A DNA stretch of 64,000 nt from DVED01 sp963838375 (GTDB lineage Bacteria; Cyanobacteriota; Cyanobacteriia; Cyanobacteriales; Geitlerinemataceae): positions 62,001 through 126,000 of the forward strand of contig CAWIQY010000015.1 in the NCBI GenBank assembly GCA_963838375.1, given 5' to 3'. Positions 7,909-15,611 of this stretch are shown in pieces. The number at the start of each line of letters is the position of its first letter. The stretch's first letter is position 1. The position numbers and the translations under genes are program-made. The notes beneath the pieces are model-generated. The model made no database searches and had not been told where the DNA came from. It saw nothing but the letters and a program-made list of their open reading frames with translations.

Positions 7909-9288
7909 GTGGAGGACAGGCTCATTACTCTTTCTCTCGATCGAACCCAAAATTCTACTCCCCAAAATCAGGAGAACTCTGTCCTCCAAATTTGGGGACG
8001 TTCTCCGCTACACGGACACGTGAGGATTAGCGGTGCCAAAAATGCGGCGTTGGTGCTTCTGGCAGGGGCAATTCTTTGTCCGGAGGATTGCCGCCTGCGG
8101 AATGTCCCGTCTTTAGTGGATGTGGCTCGCATGGGTCAGATCTTGTCGGCACTGGGAGTTAAGATCCAGAAACAAGGGGATATCTGGGACTTCGATGCCA
8201 GTCATATCAGTCATTCTCAAGCGCCTTACGAGCTAGTCAGCCAGTTACGAGCAAGCTTCTTTGCCATCGGACCTCTGCTGGCACGTTTGGGCGATGTGCG
8301 TATTCCTTTGCCGGGAGGCTGCGCCATCGGCGCTCGACCAGTGGATCTGCACGTTCGCGGCTTGCAAGCGATGGGTGCGGACGTGCAAATTCACCATGGG
8401 GTGGTTCATGCGTCGGTTCCGGGCGTCGAGCGCCGACTGAAGGGGGCGCGCATCTACCTAGATTATCCCAGTGTGGGTGCGACGGAAACGCTGATGATGG
8501 CGGCGACTCTGGCGGATGGGGAAACCCGGATCGAAAATGCGGCTCAAGAACCGGAAGTGGTGGATCTTGCCAATTTCTGTCGGTCGATGGGCGCTCGCAT
8601 TGCTGGCGCTGGGACGAAAACCATTGTCATCTCTGGGGTTCGCAGCCTGCACAGTACCGATTATTCGATCGTACCCGATCGCATTGAGGCGGGAACGTTT
8701 TTGGTAGCGGGCGCTATTACTCAATCGGAAATCTCCATGTCTCCGGTGGTTCCCGATCACTTGGGTGCGACGATTGCTAAATTGCGGGAAATTGGCTCGC
8801 AAGTTCAACTTGACGCTCCAGATTGTCTGCGGATTCTTCCGGGTCCCAATCGGGCGACGGATATCGAAACCCTTCCCTATCCGGGCTTTCCCACGGATAT
8901 GCAAGCACAGTTTATGGCATTGTTGACTGTCAGCGAAGGCAATAGCATGATTACCGAAACGGTGTTTGAAAATCGCTTGCGTCACGTGGCTGAATTGCAA
9001 CGGATGGGGGCAGATATTCGCCTCAAGGGCAATATTGCAGTCATTCGCGGTGTTCCGCTTCTTTCTGGCGCTCCGGTGATGGCAACGGATTTGCGAGCTT
9101 CTGCGGCGCTGGTGTTGGCAGCGTTGGCAGCGGATGGTAAGACGACGATCCAAGGGTTGCACCATCTCGATCGAGGGTACGAAAAACTCGCAGAGAAAAT
9201 GCAAAAATTGGGTGCCAAATTGGAGCGCGTTCCGGCTGAAGCTGATGCCGAACCCAAAACCCAATCGACGCCATCGGCTTTAAAATAG
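7909..9288 (+). CDS. murA: UDP-N-acetylglucosamine 1-carboxyvinyltransferase
   Basis: Catalyses the first committed step of peptidoglycan synthesis, transfer of enolpyruvate from PEP to UDP-GlcNAc, in the cytoplasm. The EPSP-synthase fold is clear: RISGAKNAALVLLAGAI near the start of the conserved region, LRASFFAIGPLLARLG, the loop PLPGGCAIGARPVDLH with the catalytic Cys in GGCAIG, YPGFPTDMQAQFMAL and ATDLRASAALVLAALA near the end. Homology begins around codon 23 counted from 7909. The start is uncertain: a GTG at 7909 overlaps a strong GGAGG (7911-7915), which may instead serve a rare start about eight bases further on; a TTG at 7843 opens the same frame earlier. Confidence 0.93.
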   Translation: MEDRLITLSLDRTQNSTPQNQENSVLQIWGRSPLHGHVRISGAKNAALVLLAGAILCPEDCRLRNVPSLVDVARMGQILSALGVKIQKQGDIWDFDASHISHSQAPYELVSQLRASFFAIGPLLARLGDVRIPLPGGCAIGARPVDLHVRGLQAMGADVQIHHGVVHASVPGVERRLKGARIYLDYPSVGATETLMMAATLADGETRIENAAQEPEVVDLANFCRSMGARIAGAGTKTIVISGVRSLHSTDYSIVPDRIEAGTFLVAGAITQSEISMSPVVPDHLGATIAKLREIGSQVQLDAPDCLRILPGPNRATDIETLPYPGFPTDMQAQFMALLTVSEGNSMITETVFENRLRHVAELQRMGADIRLKGNIAVIRGVPLLSGAPVMATDLRASAALVLAALAADGKTTIQGLHHLDRGYEKLAEKMQKLGAKLERVPAEADAEPKTQSTPSALK

Positions 9289-9540
9289 AAAGTGGGAAGA
9301 CTTTTTGAATGATGCGCGATCGCGTTAGGGTGGGGTGCCGCTTAGGCTGTCTCGCAAATCATTAATAGCACCAAACCCTAACTTTCATAAGAAGTATGCG
9401 GGAAGTTGGGAAACCGCGTCTCTGAGCGAGCGCGAAGGAACGACGACACGTGCGAATTTATTCGCCTACTACCTTTAAGCCTTAGAATATCCTGGCTTTT
9501 TTGGTAGTTTCGCTGTAGAGTAGAGGTCTCAGCGAGAACA
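9289..9540. other. intergenic region, probable left part of TnpB2 element
   Basis: About 250 bases between murA and tnpB2. It holds a HIP1-like GCGCGATCGCG and a short hairpin GCGAATTTATTCGC near 9453-9466, a candidate for the element's left-end structure. The exact left border is not visible. Confidence 0.35.
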
Positions 9541-10788
9541 ATGTTTATGTACTTGACTCAGAAAAACCAAATCCGCGATCTTAACAAGACCGAGTTCTTG
9601 GCTCTGAGAGAGTTGTGTCGATTGAGTAAGAACCTCTACAATGTGGGTCTTTACACCGTTAGACAATACTACTTTCAAGAACATAAACATCTTCGCTATG
9701 AGTCTGCCTACCATCTGTGCAAAGACAATGAGAACTATCAAATTCTCAATACTGACATTGCACAACAAACACTTAAGGTAGTAGACCGAACGTTTCGCAG
9801 CTTCTATGGATTGATTAAAGCGGTTCGCTCTGGAACATTTCAACAAAAGGTGAGACTTCCTCACTACTTGCCAAAAGACGGCTATTTTGTCCTGATAATT
9901 CCGCGAATCAAAGTCAAAGACGGGAAGTTCAAAGTACCAATGTCGAACGCCTTTAAAAAGGAATTTGGCGAGGTGGTAATTGACTTTCCCGAACGTCTCG
10001 ATCCAGCCAAAATTAAAGAAGTGAGAATTCACCCTAAGTATGATGCTCGATTCTTTGAGGTCGAGTATATTTCCCAAGGTGAAATTGAAGCTGTAGGAAC
10101 CGTCAAAGATAGTGCTTTGGCAATTGATTTCGGGCTGAATAATTTGGCGACTTGTGTTGACACCAATGGGGCATCCTTTATTGTGGATGGTCGCAAACTC
10201 AAATCTATTAACCAGTGGTTCAACAAAGAAAATGCCAGACTGCAATCTATTAAAGATTTGCAGGGTATTAAGCAACTCACCGAACGTCAGTCGAGATTGT
10301 ACATCAACCGCACCTATAAAGTTAGAGACTATTTGAACAAGACGGCAAGACTGATTGTTAACCATTGTATCAACACCAAAATTGAACGCCTGATCGTAGG
10401 TTTCAATATTGGAATGAAAGATGGCATCAATATTGGTAGCCGAAATAATCAGAACTTTGTCCAGATTCCCTTCTATTCTTTAAGAAACAAACTTAAATCT
10501 CTTTGTGAGAGATACGGGTTGATCTACCAAGAGCAAGAGGAGTCCTACACTAGCCAAGCCAGTGCTTTGGATGGCGATGATTTGCCGGTCTACAATGCTG
10601 ACAAACCAGCTACCTACCAGTTTTCTGGCAAGCGGTTTAAGCGAGGGTTGTACAGAAGCAAAGAAGGACATTTGATTAATTCAGATACTAACGGTGCTGC
10701 GAATATCGGACGTAAAAGTAAGCAGAATGGTTTTACCGGACTGTCTAGAGGCTGTTTGGCACAGCCATTAAGAATCAAGGTCTACTAA
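9541..10788 (+). CDS. tnpB: TnpB-family RNA-guided nuclease, rearranged RuvC-II type
   Basis: A 415-residue TnpB unrelated at close range to the one at 4804. RuvC-I is ALAIDFGLNNLA (D196). The classical RuvC-II position, LIVGFNIGMK near 284-293, has no glutamate; instead EQEESYTSQAS (E333/E334) carries the acid, matching the TnpB subgroup in which the catalytic glutamate has moved. RuvC-III is INSDTNGAANI (D382). The zinc-ribbon cysteines are absent as is common in this subgroup, and FSGKRFKRGLYRS precedes RuvC-III. No tnpA is beside it. The 3' end is followed by a canonical right end at 10801-10838. Insertion lies 38 bases upstream of the M48 gene start. Confidence 0.85.
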   Translation: MFMYLTQKNQIRDLNKTEFLALRELCRLSKNLYNVGLYTVRQYYFQEHKHLRYESAYHLCKDNENYQILNTDIAQQTLKVVDRTFRSFYGLIKAVRSGTFQQKVRLPHYLPKDGYFVLIIPRIKVKDGKFKVPMSNAFKKEFGEVVIDFPERLDPAKIKEVRIHPKYDARFFEVEYISQGEIEAVGTVKDSALAIDFGLNNLATCVDTNGASFIVDGRKLKSINQWFNKENARLQSIKDLQGIKQLTERQSRLYINRTYKVRDYLNKTARLIVNHCINTKIERLIVGFNIGMKDGINIGSRNNQNFVQIPFYSLRNKLKSLCERYGLIYQEQEESYTSQASALDGDDLPVYNADKPATYQFSGKRFKRGLYRSKEGHLINSDTNGAANIGRKSKQNGFTGLSRGCLAQPLRIKVY

Positions 10789-10800
10789 GGCTTTGTGTTC

Positions 10801-10838
10801 TTAAGAATCCCCGTCTCGCATTTAGCGGGGAGTGTCAA
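10801..10838 (+). ncRNA. omega-RNA 3' hairpin / right end of TnpB2 element
   Basis: GAATCCCCG, a short loop, CGGGG and AGTGTCAA, a signature IS200/IS605 OrfB right end. The next bases (10839 on, CATTTTGTTG) would be the guide portion of the RNA, so the guide matches the local target. The same layout recurs at 21101-21135. Confidence 0.6.
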
Positions 10839-10876
10839 CATTTTGTTGTTTCTCACTTCCTCACAATTACCCACTC

Positions 10877-11753
10877 ATGTCTGACCCCAAAACGTTACTC
10901 ATCGGTCTCAAATCTGACTTTTTTCGTCATCCCTTAGACCTACAAGCTACACAGGCACTCAAACAGCTACCGGGTTTAGACTTAATGGTACGAAATCTGT
11001 TAGGAGCTCTGGGGGAAAAGTTTTTTTATCTAGAAAATATTGCTTCGAGCGTGCGGGTGAGCGATCGTCAACTCCCTGATTTATACCAGTTGATGGTTGA
11101 TGCTGCCAAAGTTCTCGATCTCGAACCGCCTCAACTCTACGTCCGCCAGAACCCCGATCCCCAATGCTTACACGTTTGCGATGCGGGGACGTCAACCGTT
11201 TGTGGTCTTACATACGTCTTTGTTGGATATGCTGACGCCGGAAGAGATTCAGGCGGTCATTGCGCATGAGTTGGGTCATCTCAAGTGCGAACATGGGGTG
11301 TATCTGACGCTGGCGAATTTGATTACCCTGGCGGCGGGTCAAATTCCCAACTGGGGGGGATTAATTGCCCAAAGTTTGCAGTCGCAGATGCTGGAATGGG
11401 TACGCTGTGCGGAGTTTAGTTGCGATCGCGCCGCACTGTTGGCGACCCAAAATCCTCGAGTGGTGATGTCGGTGTTGATGAAGTTGGCGGGAGGTTCTCC
11501 GAAACTTGCTCCCCTACTCAATCTGGATGCGTTTTTGGAACAAGCGCGAGCTTATGACCAGATTAGCAACGATCGTCTTGGAGAAATGCTCAAACAAGCA
11601 CAAACGGAACAACTGACTCACCCGGTTCCGGTGTTACGTGCGCGGGAGATCGATCGATGGTCGAGTTCTCAAGATTATCAATCTTTGCTCGATGGCAGTG
11701 CATTTAGCTATGACGAGAAGCCTGAATCGAAAGGCGGATGGCGAAATTGGTAG
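10877..11753 (+). pseudogene. M48-family zinc metalloprotease with one frameshift
   Basis: HtpX/Ste24-like peptidase. The N-terminal frame from the ATG at 10877 reads to PPQLYVRQNP and then loses the family sequence; a second frame carries IPNAYTFAMRG, the zinc motif AHELGHLKCEHG, CAEFSCDRAAL (probable third zinc ligand region) and the C-terminus. Removing one base at about 11156 rejoins them into roughly 290 residues. Its last codons, KGGWRNW-stop, are written by a copy of the 5' half of tRNA-Leu: 96 bases at 11661-11756 are duplicated before the real tRNA. Real mutation or sequencing error cannot be told apart here. Confidence 0.8.
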
Positions 11754-11756
11754 ACG
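11661..11756 (+). repeat. direct repeat copy A (M48 3' end plus tRNA-Leu 5' half)
   Basis: Ungapped alignment with 13904-13999 over 96 bases shows 73 identities (about 76 percent by hand count), with the last 24 bases identical (GGCGGATGGCGAAATTGG and flank, the tRNA-Leu acceptor and D-arm). Similarity stops sharply at 11756. The two copies bracket 2.1 kb of decayed, AT-rich DNA. Confidence 0.85.
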
Positions 11757-11909
11757 TTCGCCTTTCGACTGGTCATCCCGAATATCGCGATCGCAGATTA
11801 GTCTGAGTTCGTTTCCGATTCATAGTCCGAAAGTTCAAGATTCGATGGATCAAATGCATCTTTAAGCATCCGACGCAGCTCTCTTTGGATATAAAGATGC
11901 TGACCGGGT

Positions 11910-13264
11910 TTAACCTTTGTAATAGTTCGGACAAGGACTACAGCTTTTTCCGAAGCTTTCCAAGCCTTCAATTTGGGTGGGTTTAATCACAATATCTGAG
12001 TGTTTTAGCTTGAGTTTTTGACCCACTTCTTCAACGGTAGAATAGGCATCTTCTAGACTCGTTTCATAGGCTAAGGGAATATCAACTTTGGCATAGATAT
12101 ACTGCTTGGAGTAGTTGATGACTGAACCAATTTCACCATTTCTGACAATTTGTAGCTGACCATCGGGATGACGGACTTGAGTTGTGCGTAATTCAATGGC
12201 TTCGACAATACCTTCGAATCGGTCGCTCTTCCATTCGACCCGCTTCAATGTAGTCTCCAACAAGATAGTAATTCTCAAATAGAATCAAAAATCCGGAAAC
12301 AATATCCTCTACTAAATTTTGGGCGCCGAACCCAATGGCAACTCCCAAAATTCCCGCACTGGCTAAAATAGGTCCTGGGATCAATTTTTATAATTTCTAA
12401 CCCGGTAACTAAAGCACCAAAATATGTAGCGTACTTTAAGAGGTTTTTGACTAAAGGAGCAATGGTCATCCGCCGCTGCTTTTGGGTGTCGCTCAAACCC
12501 TCGCTGCGTCGGACAAATTCATCAACGATCACATTGGATAAGGCAATCAACAAACGGGAACGAAGAAGTAGACGCTATAATGCAAATTGCTTGGTACACA
12601 TACTGAGATAGCCAATTAATGGAAGCAGTATATTGGACAATAATACTCGCTGTTCCCAGATAAATAATGAGTTCTAATAAACGCTTAAAAGTGGGAATAA
12701 GATACCTAAATCTTTTGTAGTACTTTCAGAATCTTATCAGTTTCGGAAAACTGAAGACACATTCCATCAAGAGTGTCCACAACAATCGGAATTATTTTGA
12801 CAATCAATAGTCCAGTTCGGAGAAACAGATAGGTTTCTAATATCCATTGACCAATACTTATGATATTGCTTGGGACTTTGAGAAAAGTGAGCCAAAGAAT
12901 GGCGGTTTCTATCCAAATACCAGTGGATATCGTTTGACTCAAGAAATCAAAAAACTGTTCAATGCTCCCATCGTTTCCCTGTATTTTATCGTAGTTCTTG
13001 GCACCAGTACTTAGTTGACGAAGCACTAGGAATAAGACGGAGTAGTCATCTTGACGAGCAAGACTAGTAGAAGACACTTCGCCAGGGAGACGACAAGAGA
13101 GATCCAGAACTTTTTAGGGATTGTGGGGATTAAATTCATTTGAATTTCAAGAACATCGTTTCCTTTGGAAATAAAGTAACCATTAATGCCAACAATACAT
13201 AAACATAAGATGGTACAGACGAGCAGCAAAATTAATTCCGATTTGGCGACGATAGCGAGCCACT
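11910..13264 (-). pseudogene. MscS-family mechanosensitive channel gene, multiply frameshifted
   Basis: Pieces of one small-conductance mechanosensitive channel lie in order on the minus strand but in different frames. N-terminal hydrophobic pieces are at 13026-13264 and 12706-13077; then comes the helix before the pore at 12275-12553 (FGALVTGLEIIKIDP), the pore and beta-domain at 12193-12384 (ILGVAIGFGAQNLVEDIVSG) and the cytoplasmic part at 11910-12278 (VEAIELRTTQVRHPDGQL, IVRNGEIGSVINYSKQ). GFGAQNLV and the NGEI motif are hallmark MscS sequences. At least four frame changes separate them, more than sequencing error would readily explain, so this is probably a decaying gene. It sits within the stretch bracketed by the 96-bp direct repeats. 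Confidence 0.75.
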
Positions 13265-13396
13265 CTACTCTTCTGGATTCTTTAGAGCAGATGATGAAAT
13301 TGCTTTAAAGACAATATTGACAATCCCATATATCAAAGCAAAAATAAGAACTATAGCACCGACTTCAACAGCGGTGATAATAATGTTACTAATCAT
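13265..13396 (-). CDS. 43-residue single-pass membrane ORF next to the MscS remnant
   Basis: ATG at 13396, stop at 13265. The sequence begins MISNIIITAVEVGAIVLIFA and has one hydrophobic helix with a short polar tail ending KNPEE. It abuts the first recognisable MscS fragment on the same strand and may be the detached N-terminus of that gene rather than a separate protein. No family recognised. Confidence 0.35.
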   Translation of the reverse strand: MISNIIITAVEVGAIVLIFALIYGIVNIVFKAISSSALKNPEE

Positions 13397-13903
13397 GGAT
13401 TGAACACAATGTGTGGATAAATTTACTGAATAAAAGTAGTTTTAGGCAGGAGAAATAGACGATCAAATTAGTCGTGTGCCAGAAATATAAGACTGATTGA
13501 ACTTATAACTATCTCTTTAGTCTCTAGAGCGATCGCACCAGCAAACGTAACGTATAGAATCGCACCCCTTCGGTCGCTTTGATTGTCTGATTTTCTTGAT
13601 GTTAAGGCTTGCAGACGATCGAGAGATTCTTGAACGGCAGGCAGGTTTGGTATCGCAGGTCGCCCCACAGCCTTCGATGCGCGTGTTCAATGGTTTTAGG
13701 AGCCAACGGAGACTTTTGGCATTGGAGGTCGAATGTATCAGGGAACTGTTCTCAGACTTCCTCGCTGGCGATCACTTTTCTGTCATGGTGGTTTGAAACG
13801 AGTTATCCAACACATGATTATAGATCGTTTTATCCTAGAAGTCTACCAATCGCGGGTCAAGTTTAGGGCAACCGCATCTTAAAAGTTGGCGATTGCCCTA
13901 GGG
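13397..13903. other. non-coding, part of decayed tract
   Basis: About 500 bases with short overlapping frames on both strands but no recognisable domain or ribosome site. Probably debris of the inserted segment. Confidence 0.4.
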
Positions 13904-13999
13904 TCAAGTTCTCAAGATTATCAATCCTTGCAAAATCTGAGTAGATTGTGCTATACTCAGAAAGCTAAGGCTAAGGGCGGATGGCGAAATTGGTAGACG
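13904..13999 (+). repeat. direct repeat copy B (M48-like tail plus tRNA-Leu 5' half)
   Basis: Partner of 11661-11756. It still reads in frame as an M48-like C-terminus (SSSQDYQSL ... KGGWRNW, then TAG), although no protease gene precedes it. This suggests the protease gene originally ended inside the tRNA gene. Confidence 0.8.
13928..13957 (+). promoter_or_regulatory. probable sigma-70-type promoter of tRNA-Leu
   Basis: TTGCAA (13928-13933), 18 bases, TATACT (13952-13957), with the tRNA starting 17 bases later. The corresponding bases in repeat copy A are changed (TTGCTC and TATGAC), so only copy B keeps a good promoter. Confidence 0.6.
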
Positions 14000-14056
14000 C
14001 ACCACACTCAAAATGTGGCGGTTTCGGCCGTGAGAGTTCGAGTCTCTCTCTGCCCA
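13975..14056 (+). tRNA. tRNA-Leu (anticodon CAA)
   Basis: Full cloverleaf: acceptor GGGCGGA pairs with TCTGCCC (one G-U), D-arm GCG/CGC around AAATTGGTAGA, anticodon stem CCACA/TGTGG with loop CTCAAAA (anticodon CAA, reads UUG), a long class II variable arm and T-arm GAGAG-TTCGAGT-CTCTC. Discriminator A at 14056; the CCA end is not encoded. A second copy of its 5' half forms the end of the M48 gene at 11731-11756. Confidence 0.95.
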
Positions 14057-14269
14057 TCCTTAGACCAAGGGAACACTAACGATAACTCAAAGACTCAAGA
14101 GTTGGGAGTCTCCCCGAAAACCGGGAAGAAATTCTAAAGGTAAAGGGGGATCTGCCCGATTGCGGCAACTACGCAAACAACAGCAACAATTGCGGAAGAA
14201 GCTCCAAGGGAGCAGACTCCAGAACAAAAAGAGGGAAAAGCTAAACCTAGCTTCTTCCCTATTTTTTTG

Positions 14270-14374
14270 GGATTTAAGAGTCGTCACTGATTTCGAGAGC
14301 GATCGGCAACATCTTGTAGTCGTCCTGCCTTTTTCTCGAGCCAACTCTCGAATCCTCAGCCTAATTCGCCCCAT
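14270..14374 (-). pseudogene. XRE-type HTH regulator remnant
   Basis: From an ATG at 14374 the minus strand reads MGRIRLRIRELAREKG, nearly the same start as the intact regulator next door, then slips frame: DVADRS of the recognition helix appears in another frame (LQDVADRSRNQ, stop). Only the first half of the HTH survives. It probably arose by tandem duplication of the neighbouring regulator gene followed by decay. Confidence 0.65.
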
Positions 14375-14388
14375 AGCTACCCAGAAAT

Positions 14389-14601
14389 CTACTCATCTAA
14401 AACTTCTACTAAATCCTCAAGAGCGACTTCAAAAGCACGAGCGATTTTATAAACTGCCGAAAGATCGACGGTATTCAACGCATCTCGTTGGATATAGCTT
14501 TTCACCGTGTTGTAATTGACGCCAGAACGATCGGCAACTTCTTTAGTCGTCCAACCCCTTTGCTCGGCTAGTTCTCGAATCCGCAGCCTAACGTATCCCA
14601 T
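14389..14601 (-). CDS. XRE/Cro-CI family transcriptional regulator
   Basis: A 70-residue protein that is essentially one helix-turn-helix domain: RIRELAEQRGWTTKEVADRS, then GVNYNTVKSYI as the recognition helix and VYKIARAFEVALEDLVEV at the end. ATG at 14601 is chosen because its start matches the paralogous remnant at 14374 (MG.RLRIRELA); a longer in-frame extension to 14715 has no conserved content. Stand-alone regulators of this size act as DNA-binding dimers; the target is unknown. It faces away from the small gene at 14735. Confidence 0.8.
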   Translation of the reverse strand: MGYVRLRIRELAEQRGWTTKEVADRSGVNYNTVKSYIQRDALNTVDLSAVYKIARAFEVALEDLVEVLDE

Positions 14602-14734
14602 TTTTTGCTTGACATTGGTGCATACGCACCAGACAATAGCCATATACACTAAAAACGATCGCCCATCTAGCCTGGAAAACTTAGGGGCGATCGCCATTCG
14701 TAACACATCCCACAATTGTGGGGAGGTTTATTCT

Positions 14735-14968
14735 ATGATACCAACATCCACGCCCAAATTAAACCCTCGTCCTTGGTGTATCGTGCGCCAGTTGCCGGAT
14801 ATGCAGCGATCGATCGTTGCTCGGTTTCATCGTCGTAACGATGCGGAAGGCTATCGCCAGATTTTGCGGCAATTGTTACCGACAATCAAGCACGCGATCG
14901 TGTTTGATGCGCCTGGGTTAGAAAAATTGGGAGGTAGTCAAGTTTCTCGGTTAGAACAACTGTTGTAA
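14735..14968 (+). CDS. conserved-looking small protein, unknown function
   Basis: A 77-residue protein with ATG at 14735 and a strong GGGGAGG eight bases upstream, which decides the start. It is basic in its first half (WCIVRQLPDMQRSIVARFHR), has no membrane segment and ends SQVSRLEQLL. I do not recognise the family. It lies divergently from the XRE regulator and may be controlled by it. Confidence 0.65.
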   Translation: MIPTSTPKLNPRPWCIVRQLPDMQRSIVARFHRRNDAEGYRQILRQLLPTIKHAIVFDAPGLEKLGGSQVSRLEQLL

Positions 14969-15073
14969 CTAAATATAGGGGCGATCGGCAATCGCCCCTA
15001 GTGACGGAAATGGATTTAAAGCGATCGCATTCAGGGTAAAATAAAGGCGCGATCGCCGCATTCTTTTCAGACA

Positions 15074-15521
15074 ATGCCCTACCCTTTTTCCCAAAAACAT
15101 CGCTTTTTTAAATATCGCCTATTTTTAGCGATCGCTATTTTCATTATTGTTCCCCTAGGCTACATCATTCGATTTACGCCAATTCCCGGTTGGGAATGGT
15201 TGAACGATGTTTTAGGGGGTGTTGCTTACGAAATATTTTTTATTTTGTTGGTGATGTTCGGGTTTCCCAGATGGTCGCCACTTTGGGTTGCGGTCGGTGT
15301 TTTTCTTGGCAACTTGCGGACTGGAGTTTCTGCAACTTTGGAAGCCGCCATTTTTAGAAGCAATTCGATCGACGTTATGGGGACGATTGGTACTCGGAAA
15401 TACGTTTACTTGGACTGATTTTATTAACTATTTTATCGGGTGTTTTTTGGGTTGGTGGTTTGTGAGATGGCTTTCTCGATTTCAGTCTTCTCAACTTACC
15501 CGATCTGCGATAATCTTTTAA
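15074..15521 (+). pseudogene. DUF2809-like membrane protein with one frameshift
   Basis: Small integral membrane protein of unknown role. The first frame (from ATG 15074) gives two hydrophobic helices (LFLAIAIFIIVPLGYIIRF, VAYEIFFILLVMFGFP). The conserved second half, FLATCGLEFLQLWKPPFLEA, LGNTFTWTDFINYFIGCFLG, is in the next frame. Deleting one T from the run at 15300-15304 joins them into about 148 residues, the usual size. The position in a five-T run makes a sequencing error plausible. Confidence 0.7.
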
Positions 15522-15611
15522 AGTTTACCAAAACGAAATCGCGATCGTCTATATAAATTTTGGTCTTAAAGCGTAGTTAGAGAATGTTTTCCAACGACGC
15601 TTTGAGACTTT

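Noticed and set aside
8458..9264. Long minus-strand open frame opposite murA
   Set aside because: Shadow of murA coding; no domain resemblance, while murA motifs fill the other strand.
9529..10365. 278-codon frame antisense to tnpB2
   Set aside because: Shadow frame with no recognisable domain; tnpB2 motifs are intact on the plus strand.
14680..15060. GCGATCGC palindromes as operators for the XRE regulator
   Set aside because: These are HIP1 sites, spread throughout cyanobacterial genomes and this window.
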